Positions 15,275 through 23,679 of a DNA stretch of 64,000 nt are shown piece after piece. The number at the start of each line of letters is the position of its first letter. The stretch's first letter is position 1. The position numbers were made by a program, and so were the translations under genes. This DNA is from Streptomyces sp. NBC_01283 (GTDB taxonomy: Bacteria > Actinomycetota > Actinomycetes > Streptomycetales > Streptomycetaceae). Where the stretch lies: the NCBI RefSeq assembly GCF_041435335.1, contig NZ_CP108430.1, forward strand, positions 5,307,001-5,371,000. Reading direction: 5' to 3'. The notes beneath the pieces were generated by a model. That model saw nothing but the letters and a program-made list of their open reading frames with translations. It did no database searches and was not told where the DNA came from.

Positions 15275-16678
15275 GGGTGTGTCAATTTAACGGTTGATCT
15301 TGCCCGTTCGGATGGTTACTTCACGGCCGGGGTGAGTCGGCCTTCGAAGGCGATCTGGAAGGCATTCAAGGGTGCCTTCCAGCGCATGGTCCAGCGTTTG
15401 CGGCCCTTGCCGGTCGGGTCGAGTGACATCAACGCCATGTAAACGCACTTGAGGGCCGCGGACTCGTTCGGGAAGTGCCCGCGGGCGCGAACGGCCTTGC
15501 GGATCCGAGCGTTCACGCTCTCGATGGCATTCGTGCTGCAGATCACCTTCCTGATTTCGACGTCGAAGGAGAGGAAGGGAACGAACTCGGCCCAGGCGTC
15601 GGACCACAGCTTCACGACTGCCGGGCACTTGGTGCCCCAGGCGTCGCTGAACTCGAGGAACCTCTCGGTGGCTGCGGCTTCGTTCGGCGCCGTATATACG
15701 GGCTTGAGGGCCTTGGCGACCTTGTCCCAGTCCTGCCTGGCCACGTATCGGAAACTGTTGCGCAAAAGGTGAACGATGCAGGTCTGAACTACCGTGCGGG
15801 GCCAGACCGTCTCGACGGCGTCCGGCAGGCCCTTGAGCCCGTCGCAGACGAGCATCAGCACATCCTGCACTCCGCGGTTCTTGAGTTCCGTGAAGACGGA
15901 AAGCCAGTGCTTGGCACCCTCTCCTCCGTCGCCGGCCCAGATCCCGAGAATGTCGCGGGTCCCTTCGGCGGTCACCGCCAAGGCCACATAAATGGGCCTG
16001 TTGGCCACATGGCCATCGCGGATTTTCACGTTGATAGCGTCCACGAACACCACGGGATAGACGGGGTCGAGCGGACGAGACTGCCATTCGGCCATGCCGT
16101 CCATCACCTTGTCGGTGATGGTGGTGATGGTCTGCTTCGACACATTCGCGCCGTACACCTCGGCCAGGTGAGCCGAAATCTCGCCGTGCGTCAGCCCTTT
16201 TGCGGAGAGCGACAAGACCATCTCGTCGACGCCGGTGAGCCGTCGCTGCCGCTTCTTGACGATCTGCGGCTCGAAGCTGCCCTCGACGTCACGCGGCACG
16301 GATATCTCGACCGGGCCGACGTCGGTGAGCACAGTCTTGGAGCGAGTTCCGTTGCGGGAGTTGCCGCTGTCACGGCCGGCCGGATCGTGCTTCTCATAGC
16401 CGAGGTGGCCGGTGATCTCGCCCTCCAGGGCGGACTCCAGCACCCGCTTGGTGAGTTGCTGCAGCAGCCCGCCCTCGCCGGTCAACTGCAGACCCTCGAA
16501 CCGGGCCCGGTCCACCAGCATCCCGATCAGCTGATCGTCGACCGTGTCCACGGCCTCGACCGCAGGCATCTCAGGGGCCTCTGTTGTTGCGTCAGTCACT
16601 TGGTGGTTCCACTTCTCCAGGCCAGCGATCAAGCCAACCTGACATAGATGGGCGATCCACCGTTAATCAGACACTCCC
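15275..16678 (-). mobile_element. IS256-family insertion sequence, 1,404 bp, intact
   Basis: It is bounded by imperfect 25-bp terminal inverted repeats that match at 20 of 25 positions (GGGTGTGTCAATTTAACGGT at the left end, GGGAGTGTCTGATTAACGGT read inward from the right end). It is flanked by 8-bp direct repeats, the duplication size usual for IS256. One complete transposase gene fills it. It interrupts the serine integrase after codon 158. Confidence 0.93.
15316..16632 (-). CDS. IS256-family transposase
   Basis: A 438-aa mutator-type DDE transposase, full length for the family. The catalytic triad is visible as D197 in VVFVDAINVKIRDG, D264 in LVCDGLKGLP and E371 in CSTNAIESVNARIRK. The region between the second D and E contains the conserved CIVHLLRN segment. 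The N-terminal third is the DNA-binding region that contacts the terminal repeats. No frameshift or stop is present, so the element may still be mobile. Confidence 0.95.
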   Translation of the reverse strand: MIAGLEKWNHQVTDATTEAPEMPAVEAVDTVDDQLIGMLVDRARFEGLQLTGEGGLLQQLTKRVLESALEGEITGHLGYEKHDPAGRDSGNSRNGTRSKTVLTDVGPVEISVPRDVEGSFEPQIVKKRQRRLTGVDEMVLSLSAKGLTHGEISAHLAEVYGANVSKQTITTITDKVMDGMAEWQSRPLDPVYPVVFVDAINVKIRDGHVANRPIYVALAVTAEGTRDILGIWAGDGGEGAKHWLSVFTELKNRGVQDVLMLVCDGLKGLPDAVETVWPRTVVQTCIVHLLRNSFRYVARQDWDKVAKALKPVYTAPNEAAATERFLEFSDAWGTKCPAVVKLWSDAWAEFVPFLSFDVEIRKVICSTNAIESVNARIRKAVRARGHFPNESAALKCVYMALMSLDPTGKGRKRWTMRWKAPLNAFQIAFEGRLTPAVK

Positions 16679-17152
16679 CAGCATCTCGGCATCGTTGTGT
16701 ACATCGAGGACAGTCTTGGTGTCCGTGATGGCGTACAGCCCGTTCTTATCCACGGTGAGTGCACGGTGCAGCTTGAGATAGTCCTCGGGGAGGCGGACGA
16801 CGCGTTCCTCCTCCACGACGAATAGGCCGAGGATGGGGTGCCCCTCCTCGACCTTGCGGGCGCGTAGATCGCGTACCAGACGCAAAAAGGCTGGCCGTTC
16901 GATGTCGGGGTCTGCGGCTGTGATGTGGTTGTCCGTGTAGCGGTACACGATCGCGCATCCGTGCTGCTCGGCGAACTCGTCGCAGTTGCGGTGCTGTCGG
17001 CCGACACCCTTCTCTTCGCGCCGGTCCTGGGTGATCCGGGCGTACGAGCAACAGGGTTTGCGGTCTCCAAGCCACTCCTCGAAGGTTCGCCCTTCGGCAA
17101 GTGCCCGTTGAAGGTCGGGGTGCATCTGCCACTTGGAAGACGGCTTAGCCAC
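16667..17152 (-). pseudogene. int: N-terminal catalytic part of the large serine integrase, separated by IS256
   Basis: About 158 genuine codons: MAKPSSKWQMHPDLQRALAE, then the resolvase-type catalytic domain beginning CCSYARITQDRREEKGVGRQ, through ADPDIERPAFLRLVRDL and LPEDYLKLHRAL. After DVHNDAEML it runs into IS sequence and stops (GSV). The position two residues after the conserved arginine (Arg39), normally the nucleophilic serine, reads threonine (Thr41, codon ACC). The intact protein would be 542 aa and would act at attP/attB. The gene starts 48 bp inside attR, the usual position for an integrase. Confidence 0.88.
16679..16686 (+). repeat. Target-site duplication, right copy
   Basis: CAGCATCT, the second copy of the 8-bp duplication at 15267-15274. 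Confidence 0.9.
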
Positions 17153-17174
17153 TGCTAGCCTCCGATCGGAAGGT

Positions 17175-17209
17175 CAAGTACCTAGGCGATAGTAGGCCGT
17201 CAGTTACAT
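17175..17209 (+). other. attR of the AICE
   Basis: The element arm holds CAAGT (17175-17179), 12 bases, then GTA (17192-17194), four bases, and the central GT at 17199-17200. The chromosomal arm continues CAGTT-ACAT (17201-17209) into the fruA EIIC coding sequence. It mirrors attL. Confidence 0.8.
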
Positions 17210-18269
17210 GGTCCCGTTCGTCGCCGCGGGCGGCCTCCTCATCGCACTGGGCTTCGCCATCGGCGGCTGGAAGATCGACAAGGCGCCGTCCGTCGCCGAG
17301 CACTTCGTGTGGACGGACACCACCAGCTGGGCCGCGCTCCTCTTCCAGATCGGCGGGCTCGCCTTCGCCTTCCTGGTGCCGGTCCTCGCGGGCTACATCG
17401 CGTACGGAATGGCCGACCGGCCAGGACTTGTCCCCGGTTTCGTCGGCGGCTCCGTCGCGGTCACGATCAACGCGGGCTTCCTGGGCGGCCTGGCGGCGGG
17501 CCTGATCGCGGGTGCGGTCGTGATGGGCATCCAGCGCGTGCGGATCCCGGCCGTGCTGCGGGGCATCATGCCCGTGGTCGTGATCCCGCTGATCTCGTCC
17601 GCGATCGTCGGCTTCCTGATGTTCCTCGTCATCGGGAAGCCCATCGCCTCGCTGCAGAGCGCGCTCACGGACTGGCTGGAGGGCCTGTCCGGCGCCAACG
17701 CGATCATCCTCGGCGTCATCCTCGGCCTGATGATGTGCTTCGACCTGGGCGGCCCGCTGAACAAGGTCGCGTACGCCTTCGCCGTCGGCGGCCTCGCCAA
17801 CCCGACCGAGGGCAGCTTCAAGGTCATGGCCGCGGTGATGGCGGCCGGTATGGTCCCGCCGCTGGCCATGGCGCTGGCGACCACCGTCCGCGGGCGTCTC
17901 TTCACCAAGACCGAGCGCGAGAACGGCAAGGCGGCCTGGTTCCTGGGCGCCTCCTTCATCACGGAGGGCGCCATCCCGTTCGCCGCGGCCGACCCGCTGC
18001 GGGTGATCCCCGCCTCGATGCTGGGCGGTGCGGTCACCGGTGCCCTGTCGATGGCCTTCGGCTGCACGCTGCGGGCCCCGCACGGCGGCATCTTCGTGGT
18101 GCCGCTCATCGGGCAGCCGCTGCTGTACCTGGTGGCGATCGTCGCCGGTGTCGGCGTCTCGACCGTGGCGGTCATCCTGCTCAAGGGCGCCCGGAAGACG
18201 GCCCCTTCGGAGAGCGCCACCGGGGCCGAGGAGGCCACGGCGGAGGAGCGGGTGCCGGCGGCGGTCTGA
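17201..18269 (+). pseudogene. fruA: 3' fragment of fructose PTS enzyme IIABC (EIIC domain)
   Basis: The frame from 17201 reads SYMVPFVAAGGLLIALGFAI and continues through about nine membrane segments. These include the conserved EIIC loops (FDLGGPLNKVAYAFA; FITEGAIPFAAADPLRVIPA) and end in a short charged tail (EERVPAAV). This is the fructose permease domain. It has lost its start, promoter and EIIAB domains to the AICE. An internal ATG at 17208 has no ribosome site. Precise excision would fuse it back to 2349-3289 in frame. Confidence 0.93.
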
Positions 18270-18325
18270 GCCCGGCCACCCGAACTCCGGGTGTTCGGCC
18301 CCTTCGGCCCCTTCAGCCCCTATGA

Positions 18326-18376
18326 GGGGGGTTGTGCGACATGCGTCACTTCAGGACGTAAGTCCCACAACCCCCC
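18326..18376. repeat. Inverted repeat after fruA
   Basis: GGGGGGTTGTG (18326-18336) is exactly inverted at 18366-18376 with a 29-base loop. It lies between the fruA end and the next start, and may act as a terminator or as a regulatory stem in the leader of the small membrane-protein gene. Confidence 0.4.
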
Positions 18377-18413
18377 TGTCGTTGGGCCCGGGTCGTGATG
18401 TCTACTGTGCGGC

Positions 18414-18668
18414 ATGTTCCAGAATGTCTCGATCCTCCAGCAGGCAGGCGTGGCCGTACTTGCCGCGGCGACCGTCGTCTGGGCCGTGGGCCTGGTGCGC
18501 GTGATGCGGCGCGATCAGGTCGACGTGGACGTCTGGCGCCGGTCCCAGGCGCTGCGCGCGCTGCCCGCGCAGACGGGCCCGCCGCGCGCGGAGACGGTCG
18601 AACTGACGCCGGACGAGCGGGCCGCCTTCGCGGGCCTCGTGCGACAGTTCGGCGACGGCCGCCCCTGA
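18414..18668 (+). CDS. Small membrane protein of unknown function
   Basis: An 84-aa protein with one TM segment (AGVAVLAAATVVWAVGLVRV, residues about 11-30). A short cytoplasmic tail follows, rich in Arg, Asp and Ala (RRDQVDVDVWRRSQALRALP), ending FAGLVRQFGDGRP. The N-terminus MFQNVSILQQ suggests an N-out anchor. It is a monocistronic gene convergent with the next. No family is recognised. Confidence 0.65.
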   Translation: MFQNVSILQQAGVAVLAAATVVWAVGLVRVMRRDQVDVDVWRRSQALRALPAQTGPPRAETVELTPDERAAFAGLVRQFGDGRP

Positions 18669-18692
18669 GGCGGAAATCTGCCCCTATTTGTC

Positions 18693-19484
18693 CTACTTCA
18701 TACGCTGCTGGGGAATGCTCCTCGCGCGCTGCTCCATGGCCGCGCGGGCCGCTTCCTCGGAGGCGTACACCTCGCAGCGGTGCCGCTTGTCGGGCGTGAC
18801 GGTGTGCTCGACCTCCCAGAGGCTGAGCTCGCTGCCGTCGAAGAGCAGGAACGCGTGCTCGTAGAGCGAGAAGCAGAGGCGTGCGTCGCCCGCCAGGCAG
18901 GGGCGGCCGAAGGCCTGGGTGATCTGGTGCGCGAACGCCGAGCGCAGTAACCGCTCCAGGTCCTCGCCGGGCCGTCCCTCGCTCACCGAGTTCTCCGCGC
19001 GGCGCAGCAGTCGGCGGCCGTGGTCCGCGGAGTCGTCCGGGACGTACGTATGACGGGGTTCGTCGGGGGGTGGGAGCTGGAGCACGACGGGCTGCTCGCA
19101 GACGCCGACGGGGGTGTCGGGCGGGAGCGGCAGGCGCGAGGTGGCGACGCCGGCCTCCTCCTCGTCCGCGTACAGCTCGTACTGGGCGTGGCTGCCGGGG
19201 CCGGTGTTGTGCACGAGCTCCCAGAGCGTGAGCGCACCGGCGTCGGCGAGGAGCCACGTGTGACGGTAGGTCTCGCGGTGCAGGCCCGCGCTGTGGTGCG
19301 CGGAGTGCAGCGAACTGTCGTACGCCAGAGCGGAGTCCAGGAGCCCTATCGTCTCGTCCGGCAGGTCGAAGGAGTTCATCGCGCGGCGAAGAAGCCGCTC
19401 GAGATGCTCCTGCGGAGAGTGCGGAGACTCCTGCTCGGCCGACTGTGGCTCGTACGCCGTCTCGTACTCGTACGGAACGCTCAA
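18693..19484 (-). CDS. Conserved Streptomyces protein, DUF6227-like
   Basis: A 263-aa soluble protein with two repeats of a similar unit. Each has a helical segment (HLERLLRRAMNSFDLPDETI; LERLLRSAFAHQITQAFGR) and a beta-rich half with LTLWELVHNT or LSLWEVEHTV and a YADEE or YASEE motif. The duplication suggests an ancient internal repeat. From memory it corresponds to the family named DUF6227, confined to Streptomyces relatives. No catalytic motif is visible and the function is unknown. Confidence 0.65.
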   Translation of the reverse strand: MSVPYEYETAYEPQSAEQESPHSPQEHLERLLRRAMNSFDLPDETIGLLDSALAYDSSLHSAHHSAGLHRETYRHTWLLADAGALTLWELVHNTGPGSHAQYELYADEEEAGVATSRLPLPPDTPVGVCEQPVVLQLPPPDEPRHTYVPDDSADHGRRLLRRAENSVSEGRPGEDLERLLRSAFAHQITQAFGRPCLAGDARLCFSLYEHAFLLFDGSELSLWEVEHTVTPDKRHRCEVYASEEAARAAMEQRARSIPQQRMK

Positions 19485-19571
19485 GGTCTCTCCCGGCGTT
19501 GCTGCATGTCACCTTGTGAGTGCATACCGTAGCCCCTGCGTCGGACATCATGCCCGGGAACCGGAAAACGT

Positions 19572-19604
19572 GCGAGCCGCACGGCAAGTTCCCGTGCGGC
19601 TCGC
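19572..19604. terminator. Bidirectional hairpin downstream of the L,D-transpeptidase gene
   Basis: GCGAGCCGCACGG (19572-19584) pairs perfectly with CCGTGCGGCTCGC (19592-19604) around a seven-base loop. It lies 42 bp past the stop of the minus-strand gene. Confidence 0.75.
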
Positions 19605-19645
19605 GGTGTTGGGCCTGGTGAGAGGGTCAGGAGTGGCGGCTGGGA

Positions 19646-20875
19646 TCAGCCCGCACTGCCCGCCGTCCACTCGCTCCAGGACATGTTCCAGCCGTTGAGG
19701 CCGTTGTCCGGCGCGATGGTCTCGTCGGGGGAACCCTGGACCGTCACGATGTCCCCGATGAGGGAGTTGTCGTAGAACCACGCGCCCGGCGTGCTGGAGT
19801 CGCCCGCGCCCTGTGCGTCCTGCAGTCCGACGCAGCCGTGGCTGGTGTTGGCGCTGCCGAAGATCGAGGGCGAGCCCCAGTAGTTGCCGTGGATGAAGGT
19901 GCCGGAGGACGACAGGCGCATCGCGTGCGGGACGTCCTTGATGTCGTACTCACCGCCGAAGCCGACCGTGTCGCCGTTCATCCGGGTCTGGGTGAACTTC
20001 TCGGAGATCACCATTTTCCCGTTGTACGTGGGGTTCGACGGGCTGCCCGCGGAGATCGGGATGGTCTTGATGACCTTGCCGTCGCGCTCGATCGTCATCT
20101 TCTTGGCCTTCACGTCGACCGTGGAGACCTGCGCCCGGCCGATGGTGAAGGTGACGGTCTTGTTCTGCACGCCGGTGGCGCCGTCCGCGCCCTTCACGCC
20201 TTCCAGGTCGATCTTCATCGTGACCTTGGAGCCGGCCTTCCAGTACTCCTCGGGCCTGAAGTCCAGGCGCTGGTTGCCGAACCAGTGGCCCACGACCTTC
20301 TGGCCGCTGTCGGAGGTCACCTTGATGTGCGACTGGACGGACTGCTTCTCGGTGATCGCCTTGTCGAAGTTGAAGGAGACCGGCATGCCGACGCCGACCT
20401 TCGTGCCGCCGTCGGGCGTGTAACTGCCGATGAAGCTGTTGTCCTTCGAGACCGTGGTGAAGATCGAGTTCTCGGTCGCTTCCTTGCCCTTGGCGTCCTT
20501 GGCATCGGCCGTGATCTTGTACTTCATGCCGCGCTCCAGCTGGGCCTTGGGCTTCCAGCTGGTGCCGTCGGAGGAGAGCGCGCCGTCGACCGCCGCCCCG
20601 GTGGAGACCAGGGTCATCTTCACCTCGGTCAGCTTGCCGCCCTTGACCTTGACGCCGGTGGCGTTGATGGACGCGCCGGTCGAGCCGTCCTTCGCCGAGA
20701 TGGTGATGTCGGCGCCCTGCGTCTTGGACTTGCCGTCCTTGCCGTCTCCGTCGGCGTCCGCGTCGCCGCCACAGGCCGTGAGGGCGAGTGCACCCACGGC
20801 GGCGAGCGCGGTGGCCGCCAGAAGGGTGCGCCGCCGGGGCTTGGCTATGTGCGACGTTGTCACGGGCTGCTCCAT
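19646..20875 (-). CDS. L,D-transpeptidase lipoprotein
   Basis: A 409-aa exported protein. The start at 20875 (MEQPVTTSHIAKPRRR) gives a lipoprotein signal with lipobox LTAC just before GGDADADGDG. Two Ig-like bacterial L,D-transpeptidase domains follow (residues about 60-270). The C-terminal YkuD catalytic domain carries the HGNYWG and SHGCVGL motifs (Cys348). Such enzymes form 3-3 cross-links in peptidoglycan at the outer face of the membrane. An upstream ATG at 20965 would add 30 residues and spoil the signal. The gene is monocistronic, with the terminator at 19572-19604. Confidence 0.9.
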   Translation of the reverse strand: MEQPVTTSHIAKPRRRTLLAATALAAVGALALTACGGDADADGDGKDGKSKTQGADITISAKDGSTGASINATGVKVKGGKLTEVKMTLVSTGAAVDGALSSDGTSWKPKAQLERGMKYKITADAKDAKGKEATENSIFTTVSKDNSFIGSYTPDGGTKVGVGMPVSFNFDKAITEKQSVQSHIKVTSDSGQKVVGHWFGNQRLDFRPEEYWKAGSKVTMKIDLEGVKGADGATGVQNKTVTFTIGRAQVSTVDVKAKKMTIERDGKVIKTIPISAGSPSNPTYNGKMVISEKFTQTRMNGDTVGFGGEYDIKDVPHAMRLSSSGTFIHGNYWGSPSIFGSANTSHGCVGLQDAQGAGDSSTPGAWFYDNSLIGDIVTVQGSPDETIAPDNGLNGWNMSWSEWTAGSAG

Positions 20876-21082
20876 CTTTGTGCGAAGTGCGCGTTCTGAT
20901 CCAGTACGAGTTAAGAGCTGCCTGCTGGCGGAAAGGTTCCTTCCGCTTAATGTGAGCGCGGGCACACGAGCACGGCCCGTCGGCCGCCCAACAGGCTCTG
21001 GTGTGCGCCTATTTGTAGCTGTTCTTTCTGGTAATTCCCTTAGAAGGCGCTTTGGGTTCTATCAGGATGATTGGCTGCTCTG

Positions 21083-22201
21083 TCAGTCTGCCTGCTCGCC
21101 TGCTTGCTTGCCGTAAAGGTCCCGGTACGAGGGGAAGTTGCCGCCCGGCGTCCGGACGGACTCCGCGGCCAGGAGCGCCCGGACGATCGCCGCGGTCACC
21201 ATGTCCGCGCCCGCCGCGAGGATCTCGTTCAGGGCGAGGGGGTTGTGCCCGGCCCCCGGCAGCGGCTGCTCGCCGGTCGCGAGGGCGAAGACGGTGTCTC
21301 CGTCGTTGAGGAGATGGACGGGCCGTACGGCGCGCGCCATGCCGTCGTGCGACGTACCGGCGAGCTTCTGCGCCTGGGCCTTGGTGAGTTCGGCGTCCGT
21401 GGCGACCACGGCGAGGGTGGTGTTCAGCGGCGGAGGCCCGTTCCCGGCGGCGGCGGCTTCGGCCAGGCGGCGTGCGGCCCGCTCGTGCACCTCGGGGGCG
21501 GGGTGGACCACCTGCCGCCCCTCGAAGTACCGCCCGTACAGCGCGCCCGTCCCCGCGTCGACCCCGGAGCCCGCCGCGTTCGCCACGACCAGGGCGGCGA
21601 CCGTGATGCCCGAGTCCAGCCTGACGCTCGCGCTGCCGATGCCGCCCTTGACCTTCCCGAACACGGCGCCGGTGCCCGCGCCCACGTTCCCTTCCTCGAC
21701 GGGCGTGAACGGTTCGCTGCCCGCGGCCGCCTCCACCGCGGCGCGGCCCGTCGTGGCGTCGGGGCGTGCCGTGAAGTCGCCGCCACGGCCGAGGTCGAAG
21801 ACGCAGGCGGCCGGGACCACGGGGACGACGTGGGACGGATCGGCGCCGACCCGCACACCGCGCCCCTGCTCCTCCAGCCACGCCATCACGCCGGTCGCGG
21901 AGTCCAGGCCGTACGCGCTGCCGCCGGTCAGTACGACGGCCTCGACGCGCTGCACCAGGTTGCGGGGGTCGAGCGCGTCCGTCTCACGGGTGCCGGGGCC
22001 GCCGCCGCGCACATCCACGGCCGCGACGGCGCCGCCCGCCGGGGCGAGCACGACGGTGGTGCCGGTGAGGTGGCCTTCGTGAGCGGGCGCGGTGCGGGTG
22101 GCATGACCCACGCGAAGGCCGGGGACGTCGGTGAGGGAGTTGGTTACGGGGTGGGTGACGGGGTTCGTCACGGGGTCGGTGGGAGAGCTCGCTGAAGCCA
22201 T
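21083..22201 (-). CDS. P1-family (DmpA-type) peptidase
   Basis: A 372-aa Ntn-like aminopeptidase. The start at 22201 (MASASSPTDPVTNPV) follows a long shadow frame. Recognisable segments are SLTDVPGLRVGHATR, TGGSAYGLDSATGVMAWLEE, GNVGAGTGAVFGKVKGGIGS and NTTLAVVATDAELTKAQAQK. The Asn-Thr junction in the last is the typical self-processing site, leaving Thr as nucleophile. The family releases N-terminal residues from short peptides or beta-peptides. Near the N-terminus is a repeated DPVTNPVTHPVTNSLTD stretch. Confidence 0.85.
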   Translation of the reverse strand: MASASSPTDPVTNPVTHPVTNSLTDVPGLRVGHATRTAPAHEGHLTGTTVVLAPAGGAVAAVDVRGGGPGTRETDALDPRNLVQRVEAVVLTGGSAYGLDSATGVMAWLEEQGRGVRVGADPSHVVPVVPAACVFDLGRGGDFTARPDATTGRAAVEAAAGSEPFTPVEEGNVGAGTGAVFGKVKGGIGSASVRLDSGITVAALVVANAAGSGVDAGTGALYGRYFEGRQVVHPAPEVHERAARRLAEAAAAGNGPPPLNTTLAVVATDAELTKAQAQKLAGTSHDGMARAVRPVHLLNDGDTVFALATGEQPLPGAGHNPLALNEILAAGADMVTAAIVRALLAAESVRTPGGNFPSYRDLYGKQAGEQAD

Positions 22202-22227
22202 GCCGACTTGCGTACCACGCGGGGCAG

Positions 22228-23442
22228 TTACCTGGCTGCCGCCCGGCGCGCCATCCGGCTGGTGAGTGTCACGCCGGTCGCGACGGTGGCCGTCGCCACG
22301 AGCCCCGCGACCAGGACCGCCCAGCTCCCGGCGAACGTGCTCGCGAGGGTTGCAAGCGCGCTCACGGGCAGCACCAGTTGCTGGGCGAGGCCCACCTTGT
22401 AGTAACGGGAGTGCAGCAGCCAGACGGTGAGGAGATACAGCGCCATCGGTACGGTCACGGCGGCCGACGCGGCGAACGTGGAGATATGCGCCTTGCCGAC
22501 GGCCTCCTCGACCGCGACCTCGATCCCGGCACCGATCGCGGCCGCCGCGCCGAGGATGAAGTAGTGGCCGTATCCCCAGAGGAAGGCCTGGCGGTTTCCG
22601 CTCAGACGGCCGTGGATGGGCACGACGAAGTAGATCCACCAGGCGGCGAAGACCATCAGCAGGCCGCCCACCGCGATGGGCAGGAGCTCGCCCAGCGCGT
22701 CGTGCTCGTCGATGCCGGACTTCACCGCGACGGTCGCCGCCGCGATCGTCTCGCCGAGCACGATGATCGTGAACAGGCCGTACCGCTCGGAGATGTGATG
22801 CGGATGCCAGGCCGTCGTGTACGCCCGCTCCGCGAACACCGGCACGCACATCTCCGCGATCGCCATCCCGAGGAACAGCCAGGCCCGGCCGCCCTCCGGC
22901 AGGAACAGCAGCCCTGACCAGCCGATCTGACAGACCAGCACACCGGCCGCGTACCGCAGCGCCGTGCCGCGCTCGGCGCCCGTGGCCGAGCTGGCCACGC
23001 GCAGCCACTGGATGGTGAGCGCGACCCGCATGATCGCGTAGCCGAGCCAGATGAGCAGGAAGTCGTGGTCCTCGAACCCCTTGGAGACCCCGGCGGCGAA
23101 CACGAGCACACCGGCGATCTGTACGAGCGTGACGACCCGGTAGAGCACGTCGTCGTTGTCGTACGCCGACGCGAACCACGAGAAGTTGACCCACGCCCAG
23201 AACAGGGCGAAGAACACCATCGCGTAGTTGAGCACGCCCTCACCCGTGTGCCCCTCGGCCACGGCGTGCACGAGCTCGGCCCCGGCCTGCGCGACCGCCA
23301 CGACGAAGCAGAGGTCGAAGAAGAGTTCCAGCGGAGTCGCGGCCCGGTGCGCTTCCTCGCGCCCGCGTGCGCGCAGGGGCAGCAGGGTGGCGGAGGCGGG
23401 CGGCGGCTCTGGTGTTGGCCCGGGGGCCGGTGTCGACGTCAT
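22228..23442 (-). CDS. LtrA-like membrane protein
   Basis: A 404-aa integral membrane protein with about 11-12 hydrophobic segments. It starts MTSTPAPGPTPEPPPASATL at 23442 and shows the family signature ATPLELFFDLCFVVAVAQAG. Later conserved parts are WHPHHISERYGLFTIIVLGE and LSGNRQAFLWGYGHYFILGA. It belongs to the low-temperature-requirement A family, whose biochemical role is not established. It ends 26 bp upstream of the P1 peptidase start on the same strand and is probably co-transcribed with it. Confidence 0.87.
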   Translation of the reverse strand: MTSTPAPGPTPEPPPASATLLPLRARGREEAHRAATPLELFFDLCFVVAVAQAGAELVHAVAEGHTGEGVLNYAMVFFALFWAWVNFSWFASAYDNDDVLYRVVTLVQIAGVLVFAAGVSKGFEDHDFLLIWLGYAIMRVALTIQWLRVASSATGAERGTALRYAAGVLVCQIGWSGLLFLPEGGRAWLFLGMAIAEMCVPVFAERAYTTAWHPHHISERYGLFTIIVLGETIAAATVAVKSGIDEHDALGELLPIAVGGLLMVFAAWWIYFVVPIHGRLSGNRQAFLWGYGHYFILGAAAAIGAGIEVAVEEAVGKAHISTFAASAAVTVPMALYLLTVWLLHSRYYKVGLAQQLVLPVSALATLASTFAGSWAVLVAGLVATATVATGVTLTSRMARRAAAR

Positions 23443-23535
23443 GCGGCCACCACAGCAGAAGGCTCCCCCCGAATGGGGCTGCGGCGCCCAGCGGGTCGGC
23501 ACTGATACCCGCGCGCCGTACGGCAGGCGGCCCAC

Positions 23536-23552
23536 GGGGTCCGAAGGACCCC
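23536..23552. promoter_or_regulatory. Palindrome upstream of narK, OsdR/DosR-box-like
   Basis: GGGGTCC-GAA-GGACCCC is a perfect inverted repeat of the GGGNCC-N-GGNCCC type recognised by DosR/OsdR-family response regulators. It stands 128 bp before the chosen narK start. A very similar repeat occurs upstream of pflB. The regulator assignment is inference. Confidence 0.35.
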
Positions 23553-23679
23553 TGATCTTGGTGCCTTTGGGCTGGTCAACGGATGCCCTATGACTCTGCT
23601 CGCGAAGATCCGCGCACGGGACGGTGGATACGTCAGGCCCCGGAGCAAGGTCGGGACCGGTAGCGAACTGGGAACCAAC

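Larger units (their letters stand above)
3290..17200 (+). mobile_element. Actinomycete integrative and conjugative element (AICE) integrated in fruA
   Basis: A 13,911-bp insertion with the standard AICE modules: regulation (GntR KorSA-like, HTH/TPR, Pra-like), Nudix Pif-like protein, FtsK/TraB-type DNA translocase, DUF2637/Spd protein, RepSA-type rolling-circle initiator, and a large serine integrase at the right end next to attR. The boundaries come from reconstruction. The two chromosomal flanks join in frame in fruA, and the two element ends join into a 50-bp palindrome. No excisionase of the tyrosine-recombinase type is seen, as expected for a serine integrase system. The integrase gene is split by an IS256 element, so the element is probably fixed. 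Confidence 0.93.
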
